Origin: Streptomyces canus
GTDB taxonomy: Bacteria > Actinomycetota > Actinomycetes > Streptomycetales > Streptomycetaceae
Assembly (NCBI RefSeq): GCF_001514145.1
Contig: NZ_KQ948668.1
Span: forward strand, 1-64,000
Length of the DNA stretch: 64,000 nucleotides
Direction of reading: 5' to 3'
A program made the position numbers and the translations under genes. Below are positions 25,844 through 33,976 of this stretch, one piece after another. The notes under the pieces were generated by a model, which was not told the origin of the DNA, did not search any database, and saw only the letters and a program-made list of their open reading frames with translations. Each line of letters opens with the position of its first letter. Position 1 is the stretch's first letter.

Positions 25844-26800
25844 TCAGCCGAGGGAGGCCGGACCCGGTACGAAGTCCGGGTCCACCTGGGCCGTCAGATC
25901 GAGGCCGGTCGCCTCGTTCGCCCAGGAGCGGGCGTTGCGCAGATGGAACTCGACCGTGTGGCGGTGGAGCGCCGACCAGTCGCGGGGGTGGGAGTCGACG
26001 GCCTCGCGCAGGATCGTCAGAGCGTGCCGGTTGTGCGGCTCCAGACCGCCCAGGTCACCTTCGCCCCGGCCCTGTTCGGCGGCGCGTACCCAGGGCGAGT
26101 GGACCAGGTGGGTCAACAGGTCGTCGCCGACGTGTTCCTTGAGGAAGAGCAGGTCGTCCTCGCCGGTCACCTTGTTGCCGATCACGGCGATCCGGATCCC
26201 GAACTCCCGTGCGTGGTCGCGGTACTGGCGGTAGACCGAGACGCCCTTGCGGGTGGGTTCGGCCACCAGGAAGGTCACGTCGAAGCGGGTGAACAGGCCG
26301 GAGGCGAAAGCGTCCGCGCCGGCCGTCATGTCGACGACGACGTACTCGCCGGGGCCGTCGACCAGGTGGTTGAGGTACAGCTCCACCCCGCCCAGCTTGG
26401 AGTGGTAGCACGCCACGCCGAGATCGCTCTCCTCGAAGGCGCCCGTCACCATCAGCGGCACGTCACCCACCCGCCGGACGTGTCTGGCGTGCAGCTCGTC
26501 ATCGCCCAGCAGCCGAAGCAGACGTGAGCCGCGGCCCGGCGGGGTCGTCTTGATCATCGCCTCGCGGGAGGCGATGCGCGGGTTGGCACCGCGCAGGTAG
26601 TCCTTGATGTCGGCCACGTGCGCGCCCAGCGGAGGGGCACCCAGGTCGTCGCCGTCATGGCCCAACGCCTCGGCCAGGTGCTGGTTGATGTCGCCGTCCA
26701 CGGCCAGCACCGGTGCGCGGGAACGGGCCAGATGACGAGAGAAGAGCGCCGACAGCGTGGTCTTGCCGCTGCCGCCCTTGCCCACGAACGCGATGCGCAC
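25844..26800 (-). CDS. CooC/MinD-family P-loop ATPase
   Basis: A 318-aa ATPase with the deviant Walker A motif GKGGSGKTT at the N-terminus (residues 7-15), DGDINQHLAEAL as the switch-like stretch and VVVDMTAGADAFASG as the Walker B/switch region. This fits the SIMIBI class that includes CooC, which inserts nickel into CO dehydrogenase, and MinD/ParA proteins. The usual CxC metal motif of CooC is not visible, so metal delivery is not proven. GTG at 26800 follows GGTGGAG. A TTGACA/TAGAAC promoter and a Zur-like box lie just upstream. It heads a minus-strand set with two uncharacterised genes. Confidence 0.8.
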   Translation of the reverse strand: MRIAFVGKGGSGKTTLSALFSRHLARSRAPVLAVDGDINQHLAEALGHDGDDLGAPPLGAHVADIKDYLRGANPRIASREAMIKTTPPGRGSRLLRLLGDDELHARHVRRVGDVPLMVTGAFEESDLGVACYHSKLGGVELYLNHLVDGPGEYVVVDMTAGADAFASGLFTRFDVTFLVAEPTRKGVSVYRQYRDHAREFGIRIAVIGNKVTGEDDLLFLKEHVGDDLLTHLVHSPWVRAAEQGRGEGDLGGLEPHNRHALTILREAVDSHPRDWSALHRHTVEFHLRNARSWANEATGLDLTAQVDPDFVPGPASLG

Positions 26801-26816
26801 TACCGCTCCACCTTTT

Positions 26817-26833
26817 TGAAAATGGATGTCATG
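26817..26833. promoter_or_regulatory. Zur/Fur-like box between the CooC-like ATPase and the transporter operon
   Basis: TGAAAATGGATGTCATG is an imperfect palindrome of the TGAAAAT/TTTTCA type recognised by the zinc regulator Zur in actinobacteria. It lies 17-33 bp before the ATPase start, at or just after the predicted transcription start, where a repressor would block it. The assignment is by eye against a remembered consensus. Confidence 0.4.
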
Positions 26834-26840
26834 TTGGTAG

Positions 26841-26870
26841 GTTCTATGGCGTCCATTCGATCACTGTCAA
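26841..26870 (-). promoter_or_regulatory. Sigma-70-type promoter of the CooC-like ATPase gene
   Basis: On the minus strand, -35 TTGACA (26870-26865) and -10 TAGAAC (26846-26841) are separated by 18 bp. Transcription would start near 26834, next to the Zur-like box and about 33 bp before the GTG. Confidence 0.55.
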
Positions 26871-26904
26871 ATCGCCCCGCGATCAAGCCGGAAGGCTTAA
26901 TGCA

Positions 26905-26910
26905 TATGAT
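26905..26910 (+). promoter_or_regulatory. -10 box (TATGAT) for a probably leaderless GNAT mRNA
   Basis: TATGAT ends 6 bases before the GTG at 26917. Transcription starting at that G gives a leaderless message, which Streptomyces use often. No Shine-Dalgarno lies at normal spacing before the GTG. Confidence 0.5.
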
Positions 26911-26916
26911 GTGCAA

Positions 26917-27453
26917 GTGCGTGATTACAGCATCAGGGCCGCGTACCCGGACGACCTCGAAGGTGCGCGAGCCGTGATGCTCGACACCGTCTACCGCGAC
27001 TTCGGAACCGGGTACGTGCCCCGCTGGCACGGCGATGTCATCGACCCGGCCGCCGCCTATCTCGTCCCGGCCCGCCACACCCTCCTCGTCGCCCTCGACC
27101 CGGAGGACGGAACCGTCGTGGCCACCGCCGCCCTCGACTCCCGCGGCCCCGCCCACCCGCCCAACCCGCGCGAGCTGGCCGAGCGCTACCCCTCCGGTGA
27201 GACCGCGCAGCTGCGCCGGATCTACGTCCGCCCAGAGCACCGCAGGCGCGGCCTCGCCCGCCGCCTGGTCGACGAGCTGCTCGCCTTCGCGGCCGCCGAC
27301 GGCGGCTACCGCTCCGTGTATCTGCACACCGACCCCGCGGTCCCGGGCGCCGAACCCTTCTGGCGCACGATCGGCAAGGTCGTGCACGACGAACGCGAGA
27401 CCACGGGCGGCGCGAGCAGCGTCGTCCACTTCGAGATACCGATGGGGCGATAG
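26917..27453 (+). CDS. GNAT-family N-acetyltransferase
   Basis: A 178-aa acetyl-CoA-dependent transferase. The acetyl-CoA-binding motif is clear in LRRIYVRPEHRRRGLARRLVDEL (Q/RxxGxG/A region, near residues 103-125), followed by LHTDPAVPGAEPFWRTIG. GTG at 26917 is chosen because a TATGAT -10 box lies just before it, suggesting a leaderless mRNA; an in-frame GTG at 26911 overlaps that box. It is the first gene of a plus-strand operon with a binding protein, permease and exporter, spaced 7 bases from the next start. It could modify the small molecule handled by the transporters; the substrate is unknown. Confidence 0.82.
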   Translation: MRDYSIRAAYPDDLEGARAVMLDTVYRDFGTGYVPRWHGDVIDPAAAYLVPARHTLLVALDPEDGTVVATAALDSRGPAHPPNPRELAERYPSGETAQLRRIYVRPEHRRRGLARRLVDELLAFAAADGGYRSVYLHTDPAVPGAEPFWRTIGKVVHDERETTGGASSVVHFEIPMGR

Positions 27454-27460
27454 GACAACC

Positions 27461-28939
27461 ATGCGACGCCGTCACCTGCTTGGCTCCCTGCTGCTCACCC
27501 CCGTGCTCACCGCCTGCTTCGCCTCCGGAGGCGAAGGCCCCGAAGGGACCGCGAGCGACGGCTCCCGTCTCCGCGTCGCCCTCGCCTTCCCACCCGCCGA
27601 GAACCTCTCTCCGTACGGTGCCGACGCCACCCTCCTCAGCCGCCTCGGCGTCACCGAGGGCCTGACCGCCCTCGACGCCAACGGCGCCGCCGCTCCCGCG
27701 CTCGCCGAGTCCTGGCGCCGCGAGAACGACCGCACCTGGCTGTTCACCCTGCGCGAGGCCACCTTCCAGGACGGTTCAGAGGTCACCCCGGCCGCGGTCG
27801 CCGCCGCCCTCACCCACGCCACCGAGGCCAAGCCCGCCCCGGCCGCCCTCTCCGGCGTCACCCTCACGGCCAAGGCGCAGAGCGCCGCCGTACGGATCAC
27901 CACCACGAACCCCGACCCCGTGCTGCCCCTGCGCCTGTCCAGTCCCAGCCTCGCCGTGCTCTCCCCGAAGGCCTACCAGGACGGCGCCGACCCGGTCGGC
28001 ACCGCGACCGGACCCTTCGAGCTCACCAAGGTCAACGGCTCCACGTCCGCCACCCTCGACCGCTTCGACGACTACTGGGGCGGCCGCGCCCAGGCCTCCG
28101 GCATCGACGCCCGCTTCATCGCCGACGGCACCGCCCGCGCCAACGCCGTGCGCACCGGCCAGGTCGACATCGCCGAGGCGATCCCCGTCGCCCAGGCCGC
28201 AACCCTCGACCAGGCCACCCTCAAGGAGACCGCGACCACCCGCACCACGAGCCTGCAACTCAACACCCGGTCCGGCCCCTTCAAGGACCCGAAGCTGCGC
28301 GCCGCCGCCCGCGAGGCCGTCGACAGCTCCGCCGTCGTCAAGGGCGTCTTCGAGGGGTACGCCGATCCCGGCGCCGGCATCTACGGACCGGCCGTGACCT
28401 GGGCCGAGGGCAAGCGTGTGCAGCCCACCGGTCGCGCGAGGGCCGCCAAGCCGAACGGCACCGCCGTCACCCTCGCCACCTATGACAACCGGCCCGAACT
28501 CCCCGAGGTCGCCCAGGTCCTCCAACAGCAGCTCCAGAAGGCCGGGTTCAAGGTCACCCTGGAGGTGCGCGAGTACTCACGGCTCGAGAGCGACGCGCTC
28601 GACGGGAAGTTCGACGCGTTCATCGGCGCCCGCAACAGCCTCGTCGACACCGGCGACCCCGTCGGCGTCCTCGCGAGCGACTACACCTGCGACGGCGGGT
28701 ACAACCTCGCCCGGCTGTGCGACAAGAGGGTTGACCGGGCGGTCGCCGAGACCGGCGCCGTGGCCGACACCGGCGAGCGGCAGGACGCCGCCATGCGCGC
28801 CGAAGCGGCGATCCTCGGCACCGACGCCGTGGTCCCGCTGGCCCACCAGGGGATCATCGTCGGCGTCGCCACCGACGTGCGGGGCGTGCTCCTCGACCCG
28901 TACGAGCGGACCCTGGTCGGCACAGGAACGCGACGCTGA
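27461..28939 (+). CDS. Peptide/nickel-type ABC transporter substrate-binding lipoprotein
   Basis: A 492-aa family 5 (SBP_bac_5) extracellular solute-binding protein. The signal peptide MRRRHLLGSLLLTPVLTAC has a lipobox ending at Cys19. Typical segments include LAESWRRENDRTWLFTLREATFQDGSEVTP (in two adjoining parts) and ATGPFELTKVNG with FDDYWGG. Such proteins bind oligopeptides, nickel-histidine or metal-metallophore complexes. It is followed by a fused permease and, unusually, an MFS exporter instead of ABC ATPases. Import of a metal complex with export of the free chelator, as in staphylopine-type systems, is a possible reading, but no chelator synthase is present. Confidence 0.88.
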   Translation: MRRRHLLGSLLLTPVLTACFASGGEGPEGTASDGSRLRVALAFPPAENLSPYGADATLLSRLGVTEGLTALDANGAAAPALAESWRRENDRTWLFTLREATFQDGSEVTPAAVAAALTHATEAKPAPAALSGVTLTAKAQSAAVRITTTNPDPVLPLRLSSPSLAVLSPKAYQDGADPVGTATGPFELTKVNGSTSATLDRFDDYWGGRAQASGIDARFIADGTARANAVRTGQVDIAEAIPVAQAATLDQATLKETATTRTTSLQLNTRSGPFKDPKLRAAAREAVDSSAVVKGVFEGYADPGAGIYGPAVTWAEGKRVQPTGRARAAKPNGTAVTLATYDNRPELPEVAQVLQQQLQKAGFKVTLEVREYSRLESDALDGKFDAFIGARNSLVDTGDPVGVLASDYTCDGGYNLARLCDKRVDRAVAETGAVADTGERQDAAMRAEAAILGTDAVVPLAHQGIIVGVATDVRGVLLDPYERTLVGTGTRR

Positions 28940-28942
28940 TCC

Positions 28943-30736
28943 ATGGGATACCGCGCGGCCACCCTGCTGTGGCGTGTCCTGCTCGCGGCCGCCCTGGTGT
29001 GCGGGATCGGCCTGCTGCCCTGGCTGTCCCGCACCGACCCGGCGCTCACCGTGCTCAAGGCCCGCTCGGCGGACCGCGACCCGACGCCGCGGGTACTGGC
29101 CGACATCCGAGCCCAACTCGACCTGGACCAGGGCCCCTTGCACCTGCTCGGCCAATGGCTCGGCGGGCTGCCCCGCGGGGACGCCGGCCGGTCCTGGCTG
29201 AACGGCACGGAGGTCACCCCGAGCGTCGTCCAGGCACTCGGGGTGACCCTGCTGCTGGTCACCGTGGCGCTCGCGGTCGCCGCCGCCACCGCCGCCCTGG
29301 TGTGCGCCCGCACGCTGTGGCTCGGGGCGCACCGACGCCTCGACGGGCGACGGGCCGGAGGCGGCGCCTCGGCGATGCTCGCCGCGCTGCCCGAGTTCCT
29401 CACCGCCTCCGTGCTGGCCACCGTCGTCGGCGTACAACTCGGCTGGCTGCCCGCCCTCGGCTGGTACGGCCCCCAGTGGACGGTCCTGCCCGCCCTCGCC
29501 CTCGGCCTGCCCGCCGGGGCCGTGCTCGGCCGCCTCCTCGACGACCTGCTGCCCGGCGCGTTCGCCGAACCCTGGGTGCTGGCCGCCGAGGCCCGCGGAC
29601 TGCCGGGCCGAACCCTTGCCGCCAAGGCGGTCCGCCGCTGCGTCCCCGCGCTGCTGCCCAACCTGGGCCTGTTCGTCGTGGGCCTCACGGCCGGTTCCGT
29701 CGCCGTGGAGCAGATCTACGACATCCCCGGCCTCGGCCGCACCACCCTGCAGGCCGCCCTCGCACAGGACCTGCCCGTACTCCAGGCCGGCACCCTCGCC
29801 CTCCTGCTCCTCGCCGTCACCACCACCGGCATCGCGGCACTCGCCGTCCGCCGCCTGACCGGCCCGGCCCTGCGCGACGGCGCCCTGGACTCCCTGCACC
29901 GGCCGCGACGGTCCGACCGCAGCGCCCTGCCTCTCGTGTACGGCGGCCTCCTGACCGCCGTCATCGGGCTCGGCCTGCTCCGCGACCCGCTCGCCCTGGA
30001 CACCGGCGCCCGGCTCCAATCGCCCTCCTGGGCGCATCCGTTCGGCACCGACGCGCTCGGCCGGGACCTGCTCGCCCGGGTCGGCCACGGCGCCCTCGAC
30101 ACCCTGCTGACCGCCCTCGCCATCAGCGCCACCGCACTGGTCGTCGGCGTCCTGCTCGGACTGCTGCCCCGGCTGTCCGGGCCGCTCGTCGACACCGTCA
30201 ACGCCGTACCGCCGGTGCTCGCCGCGCTGCTCGTGACCGCCGTCGCCGGGAGCGGCGCCGCCACCCCCGCGATCGCCGTGGCCACCGTCTCCTGGGCGGC
30301 GCTCGCCGCGCACACCTCCTCGCTGCTCCGGCAGGAGCACGCCACCCCGCATCTGACGGCCACCCGAGGTCTGGGCGCGAACCGCTGGTACCTCCTGCGG
30401 TACGAAGTGCTGCCCGCGATCCTGCCGCCCGTCACCCGGCACGCCCTGCTGCGCCTGCCCGGAGTCGCCCTCGCCCTCGCCTCCCTCGGCTTCCTCGGCC
30501 TGGGCACTCAGCCGCCCTCCCCGGAGTGGGGCCTGCTCCTCGCTGAGAACCAGCCCTACGCCGAACGCGCACCCTGGGCCGTCCTCGCCCCCGCCGCCGC
30601 CCTCGCCCTGCTGGGCGCGCTGGCGGTGAGTTCGGCGGGCGGGGTGCGGTGGCCGCGACGGCGTGCGCGTCCTCGTGCGACCGCGACCGGACCAGAACTG
30701 CCTTTGCGTACGCCGGAGTTGGTGGAGGCCGGGTGA
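28943..30736 (+). CDS. Fused DppB-DppC-type ABC permease
   Basis: A 597-aa membrane protein joining two peptide/nickel-type permease domains, normally separate genes. The first half (residues about 1-310) holds AAEARGLPGRTLAAKAVRRC, and the second half (about 330-575) holds ATRGLGANRWYLLRYEVLPA; both are EAA loops that dock an ATPase. HPFGTDALGRDLLARVGHG is the DppC-type start motif. About ten to twelve hydrophobic segments are visible. The ATG starts three bases after the lipoprotein stop, and the end overlaps the MFS gene (GTGA). No ATPase gene occurs in the operon or elsewhere in the window, so an ATPase must act in trans. Confidence 0.85.
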   Translation: MGYRAATLLWRVLLAAALVCGIGLLPWLSRTDPALTVLKARSADRDPTPRVLADIRAQLDLDQGPLHLLGQWLGGLPRGDAGRSWLNGTEVTPSVVQALGVTLLLVTVALAVAAATAALVCARTLWLGAHRRLDGRRAGGGASAMLAALPEFLTASVLATVVGVQLGWLPALGWYGPQWTVLPALALGLPAGAVLGRLLDDLLPGAFAEPWVLAAEARGLPGRTLAAKAVRRCVPALLPNLGLFVVGLTAGSVAVEQIYDIPGLGRTTLQAALAQDLPVLQAGTLALLLLAVTTTGIAALAVRRLTGPALRDGALDSLHRPRRSDRSALPLVYGGLLTAVIGLGLLRDPLALDTGARLQSPSWAHPFGTDALGRDLLARVGHGALDTLLTALAISATALVVGVLLGLLPRLSGPLVDTVNAVPPVLAALLVTAVAGSGAATPAIAVATVSWAALAAHTSSLLRQEHATPHLTATRGLGANRWYLLRYEVLPAILPPVTRHALLRLPGVALALASLGFLGLGTQPPSPEWGLLLAENQPYAERAPWAVLAPAAALALLGALAVSSAGGVRWPRRRARPRATATGPELPLRTPELVEAG

Positions 30737-31944
30737 CGTCGACGCCAGTCGATCTGCGGACGCCCATCCCGCTTTCTCCGCTGCTACGGCTGCTGATCCT
30801 CACGCAACTCGCCTTCAACATCGGCTTCTTCGCCGTGCTGCCCTTTCTGTCCGAGCATCTGGGGCAGGCCGTCGGCATGGCGGGCTGGCTGGTCGGATTC
30901 GTGCTGGGTCTGAGGACCTTCAGCCAGCAGGGGCTGTTCGTGGTGGGCGGGGCGCTCGCCGACCGGTACGGGATCCGGCCGGTCGTCCTGGCCGGATGTG
31001 TGCTGCGGATCGCCGGGTTCGGCTGGCTGGGGTACGCCGAACGGACGGGGGCGGTCATCGGGGCCGTGCTGCTCATCGGGTTCGCCGCCGCCCTGTTCTC
31101 GCCTGCGGTGGAGTCGGAGGTCGCCCGCCAGGCCGTCGTCCATGAGGAAGCGGGCGGTGGACGCACCCGCGTGCTCGCGCTGTTCACCGTCGCAGGGCAG
31201 GCTGGGGCGTTCGTGGGGCCGTTGCTCGGCGCGGTGTTGCTGTCGGTGGACTTCCGGGCGGTGTGTCTGACGGGTGCCGGGGTCTTCGTGCTCGTCCTCG
31301 CCGGGCACGCGTGGATGTTGCCGCAGCACATTCCGGGGCGGCAACGGGTGCGACTGAAAGGCGGGCTGGGGGCGCTGGTCCGCAACCGCCGCTTCCTCGC
31401 GCTGTGCTGCGCGTACGGTGCCTACCTGCTCGCCTACAACCAGCTGTACCTCGCCCTCCCCGACGAGGTGGAACGCGCGACGGGTTCGCAGTCCGCGCTG
31501 GCCTGGCTGTTCGCGCTGTCCTCGCTGCTGGTGGTGACCGCCCAGCTCCCCGTCACCCGCTGGGCCGGCTCCCGACTGTCGTTGCGCCGGTCCATGGTGG
31601 CCGGACTGCTGCTGATCGGCGCGGGGTTCGCGGTCGTCGCCGTGTCGCGGCCCGCGGACTGGACCGGTACGGCGGGCTTGTTGCCCTCGGCCGGGTTCGT
31701 CGTCCTGCTCACCTTCGGGCAGATGCTCGTCGCACCCGTGGCCCGGGCCTGGGTTCCGGACCTCGCCGAGGAGGGCCGACCAGGCCTCTACACCGGGGCG
31801 TTGTCCTCGGTCTCCGGACTGATCGTCCTGGTCGGCAGCTCGGCCACAGGCTCGCTGCTGGACGCCGGACTGCCGGCCGCGGTGCTGTGGCTGGTACTGA
31901 CAGCGGTACCGATCGCGGCGATCGGTCTGTTGCCGCGGCGGTAG
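30733..31944 (+). CDS. Major facilitator superfamily efflux transporter
   Basis: A 403-aa integral membrane protein with about 12 hydrophobic segments and the MFS motif A-like loop GGALADRYGIRP after the second segment. It resembles MdtH-type drug or metabolite exporters (FGQMLVAPVARAWVPDLA and TGALSSVSGLIVLVGSSATG). Its GTG overlaps the permease stop, so it is part of the transporter operon and may export the same class of compound that the lipoprotein recaptures. The last codons (LLPRR then TAG) recur as decayed copies in the tandem repeat that follows. Confidence 0.85.
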   Translation: MTSTPVDLRTPIPLSPLLRLLILTQLAFNIGFFAVLPFLSEHLGQAVGMAGWLVGFVLGLRTFSQQGLFVVGGALADRYGIRPVVLAGCVLRIAGFGWLGYAERTGAVIGAVLLIGFAAALFSPAVESEVARQAVVHEEAGGGRTRVLALFTVAGQAGAFVGPLLGAVLLSVDFRAVCLTGAGVFVLVLAGHAWMLPQHIPGRQRVRLKGGLGALVRNRRFLALCCAYGAYLLAYNQLYLALPDEVERATGSQSALAWLFALSSLLVVTAQLPVTRWAGSRLSLRRSMVAGLLLIGAGFAVVAVSRPADWTGTAGLLPSAGFVVLLTFGQMLVAPVARAWVPDLAEEGRPGLYTGALSSVSGLIVLVGSSATGSLLDAGLPAAVLWLVLTAVPIAAIGLLPRR

Positions 31945-32356
31945 GGCCTGTGCGGGTGGGCGGAGGCGGTCCGGCTCTGGTGGGGCCGGCCGTGGTGCGG
32001 GTGTCGGCCCCGCTATGGAGGGAGGGTCGGCCGGTCACCGTGGTGTGGCTGGTTCCGGTCGTGGGGGTCGGGCTGTGGCCGGGGCGGTAGGGCCTGCGCG
32101 GGCGGGCCGGCCTGGGCACGCGGTGCCGGTCGCGGGGTCGGGTTGTTGCTGCGGCGGTAGGGCCTGTGCGGGTGGGCGGAGGCGGTCCGGCTCTGGTGGG
32201 GCCGGCCGTGGTGAGGGTGTCGGCCCCGACTCGGAGGGAGGGTCGGCCGGTCACCGTGGTGTGGCTGGTGCCGGTCGTGGGGGTCGGGCTGTTGCCGGGG
32301 CGGTAGGGCCTGGGCACGGTGCCGGTCGCGGGGTCGGGTTGTTGCTGCGGCCGTAG
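31941..32356. repeat. Tandem duplication containing copies of the MFS gene 3' end, no gene seen
   Basis: The 645-bp gap before the next gene starts with two near-identical direct repeats, 31941-32156 and 32157-32356, offset by 216 bp. Within them the sequence around the MFS stop (GTTGCCGCGGCGGTAGGGCC or a variant) recurs with the TAG-containing GTAG at 31941, 32087, 32157, 32303 and 32353, giving steps of 146, 70, 146 and 50. The repeat appears to have grown from the end of the MFS gene. The rest of the gap, to 32589, shows nothing recognisable. Confidence 0.85.
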
Positions 32357-32589
32357 GGCCCTGTGACAGGGGCGAGGTGGCCCGGTTCCGGGCGGGCTCG
32401 CCGTTCCGCGGGTGCCGGTTCTGGCGCGGGCCGAGGGCCGGTCGGGCACAGTGTCCACGTCAGGAAACCGTTGAAGGGTCAGGCAGGCCCACCCAGGAAC
32501 CCAGCAGACGGCTCGCGCGCCCGGTCGCTCCGCCGGTGTGGCCGCTCGATCCGCCGTGACGCGGAGCTCTCGGCGATAGGGTCCACCCC

Positions 32590-33039
32590 ATGGAGACTCA
32601 GGACATCCGGGTGGAGATCGCCCGGGAGGCGGACCAGGGGCTTGTCGACGCCTTCGCGCGGATGCTGCCGCAGCTGTCCTCGACGGCCGAGGCCCTCGAC
32701 CTCGCGGCGCTCGACCGCATCCTGGCCTGTGACGCCAACACCATGCTGATCGCCAGGTCGTCGGCCGGGTCGGTCATCGGCACGCTCACCCTGGTCATGT
32801 TCCCCGCGCCCGCCGGACTGCGGGCCCGTATCGAGGACGTGATCGTCGATCACGAGGCACGCGGCCAGGGCATCGCCGGACTGCTGATCCGGGAGGCCAT
32901 CCGGCTCGCCCGGGAGGCCGGGGCCCGTACCGTCGATCTGACCTCCCGCCCGGACCGGGCGGCGGCCAACCGGCTGTACGAGCGGCAGGGGTTCCGGCAG
33001 CGGGAGTCGATGGTGTACCGCGTGCCGCTCAAAAGCTGA
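32590..33039 (+). CDS. GNAT-family N-acetyltransferase
   Basis: A 149-aa acetyltransferase. The acetyl-CoA-binding segment IEDVIVDHEARGQGIAGLLI (residues about 82-101) shows the RGQGIA loop, and LTSRPDRAAANRLYERQGF is the family's second signature. The gene has its own promoter region after the tandem duplication and ends 20 bp before the convergent CDP-alcohol phosphatidyltransferase gene. The substrate is unknown; the family acetylates small amines, antibiotics or protein N-termini. Confidence 0.85.
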   Translation: METQDIRVEIAREADQGLVDAFARMLPQLSSTAEALDLAALDRILACDANTMLIARSSAGSVIGTLTLVMFPAPAGLRARIEDVIVDHEARGQGIAGLLIREAIRLAREAGARTVDLTSRPDRAAANRLYERQGFRQRESMVYRVPLKS

Positions 33040-33058
33040 CCTTCGAGCCGGCAGCGCC

Positions 33059-33856
33059 TCAGGAGGCCACCGCCTCCGGCTCCCGCTCCCGCTCCACCGC
33101 CACGAACTCCAGCTCCAGCAGCTCGCCCACCGCCGCCTGGTCCGCCCGGTGCGTGCGCCACAGCCACAGGATGTCCCGGCCGAACGACCAGACCAGCGTC
33201 CCCAGAGCGACGGCCACGACCCCGAAGGTCGCCGAGTACGGCAGGTATCCGGACGCGGCCACGAGCAGCAGGATCCCCTGCAGCGCGGCCACCGTCTTGC
33301 GGGCCATGCTCGGCGGCAGGGGGGCGTTCAGCCAGTCCCAGACGCGGGCCGCGGCGACGAAGCCGTAACGCATGGCGCCGATCAGCAGGACCCACGGACC
33401 CTGCGACATCGAGACGTACACACTGAGCACCAGGATCAGGAACGCGTCGACCTCCATGTCGAACCGCGCGCCCAGCGGGGTCGAGGTGCCCGTGGCACGG
33501 GCGACCTTGCCGTCGACGCCGTCGAGGATCAGAGCCACCGCGGTCAGGCCCACGAACAGCGTCACCGGCGGGGAGTCCTGGAAGGAGTCCGCGACCAGCG
33601 CGGTCACTCCGCCGACGAGGGTGGCCCGGCCGAGGGTCACCCGGTTGGCCGGACCGAAGGAGCGGGGCCGGGTGCGGTGCAGTGCCCTGGAGAGCACGGC
33701 CCAGGTGGCGACGGCGAAGGCGAGGCCGGTCAGCCAGCCCGCGGGCCCCATGCCGATCGCCGTGCCGAGCAGGGCCAGCAACAGGATCTGCAGACCCGCT
33801 CCCACAGCGGTCTCCTGCTGGACCAGCCTTGCTTCGTAAGTGTTGTTCAGGGCCAC
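33059..33856 (-). CDS. CDP-alcohol phosphatidyltransferase family membrane protein
   Basis: A 265-aa membrane enzyme that transfers a phosphoalcohol from a CDP-linked donor. The full catalytic signature DG-x2-AR-x8-G-x3-D-x3-D is present in DGKVARATGTSTPLGARFDM followed by EVD, with about six hydrophobic segments. GTG at 33856 is preferred over a longer start at 33922 because GGAGGA lies at the right distance. It diverges from the MDR gene that opens the PTPS/GTP-cyclohydrolase cluster (120 bp apart), which suggests that the cluster product is joined to a lipid or polyol phosphate. The acceptor cannot be told from sequence. Confidence 0.85.
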   Translation of the reverse strand: MALNNTYEARLVQQETAVGAGLQILLLALLGTAIGMGPAGWLTGLAFAVATWAVLSRALHRTRPRSFGPANRVTLGRATLVGGVTALVADSFQDSPPVTLFVGLTAVALILDGVDGKVARATGTSTPLGARFDMEVDAFLILVLSVYVSMSQGPWVLLIGAMRYGFVAAARVWDWLNAPLPPSMARKTVAALQGILLLVAASGYLPYSATFGVVAVALGTLVWSFGRDILWLWRTHRADQAAVGELLELEFVAVEREREPEAVAS

Positions 33857-33976
33857 CGCACATTCCTCCGGCCAGATGACAGAGTCGATCAAGGCCGCGT
33901 ACTGTGCGCGGCCTGTGCACATCTCGGTACGTGACGAGGTACGTGCCCGGGTTCCCGATCGTTCAGGAGGTTCTCG

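Noticed and set aside
26917..31944. Complete staphylopine-like metallophore locus
   Set aside because: No nicotianamine-synthase-like, histidine racemase or opine dehydrogenase gene is present, nor any ABC ATPase; only the transport logic is similar.
31945..32460. Plus- and minus-strand frames in the tandem duplication after the MFS gene
   Set aside because: They encode only repeated Gly/Arg/Val-rich or Pro/Thr-rich sequence without an RBS or domain.
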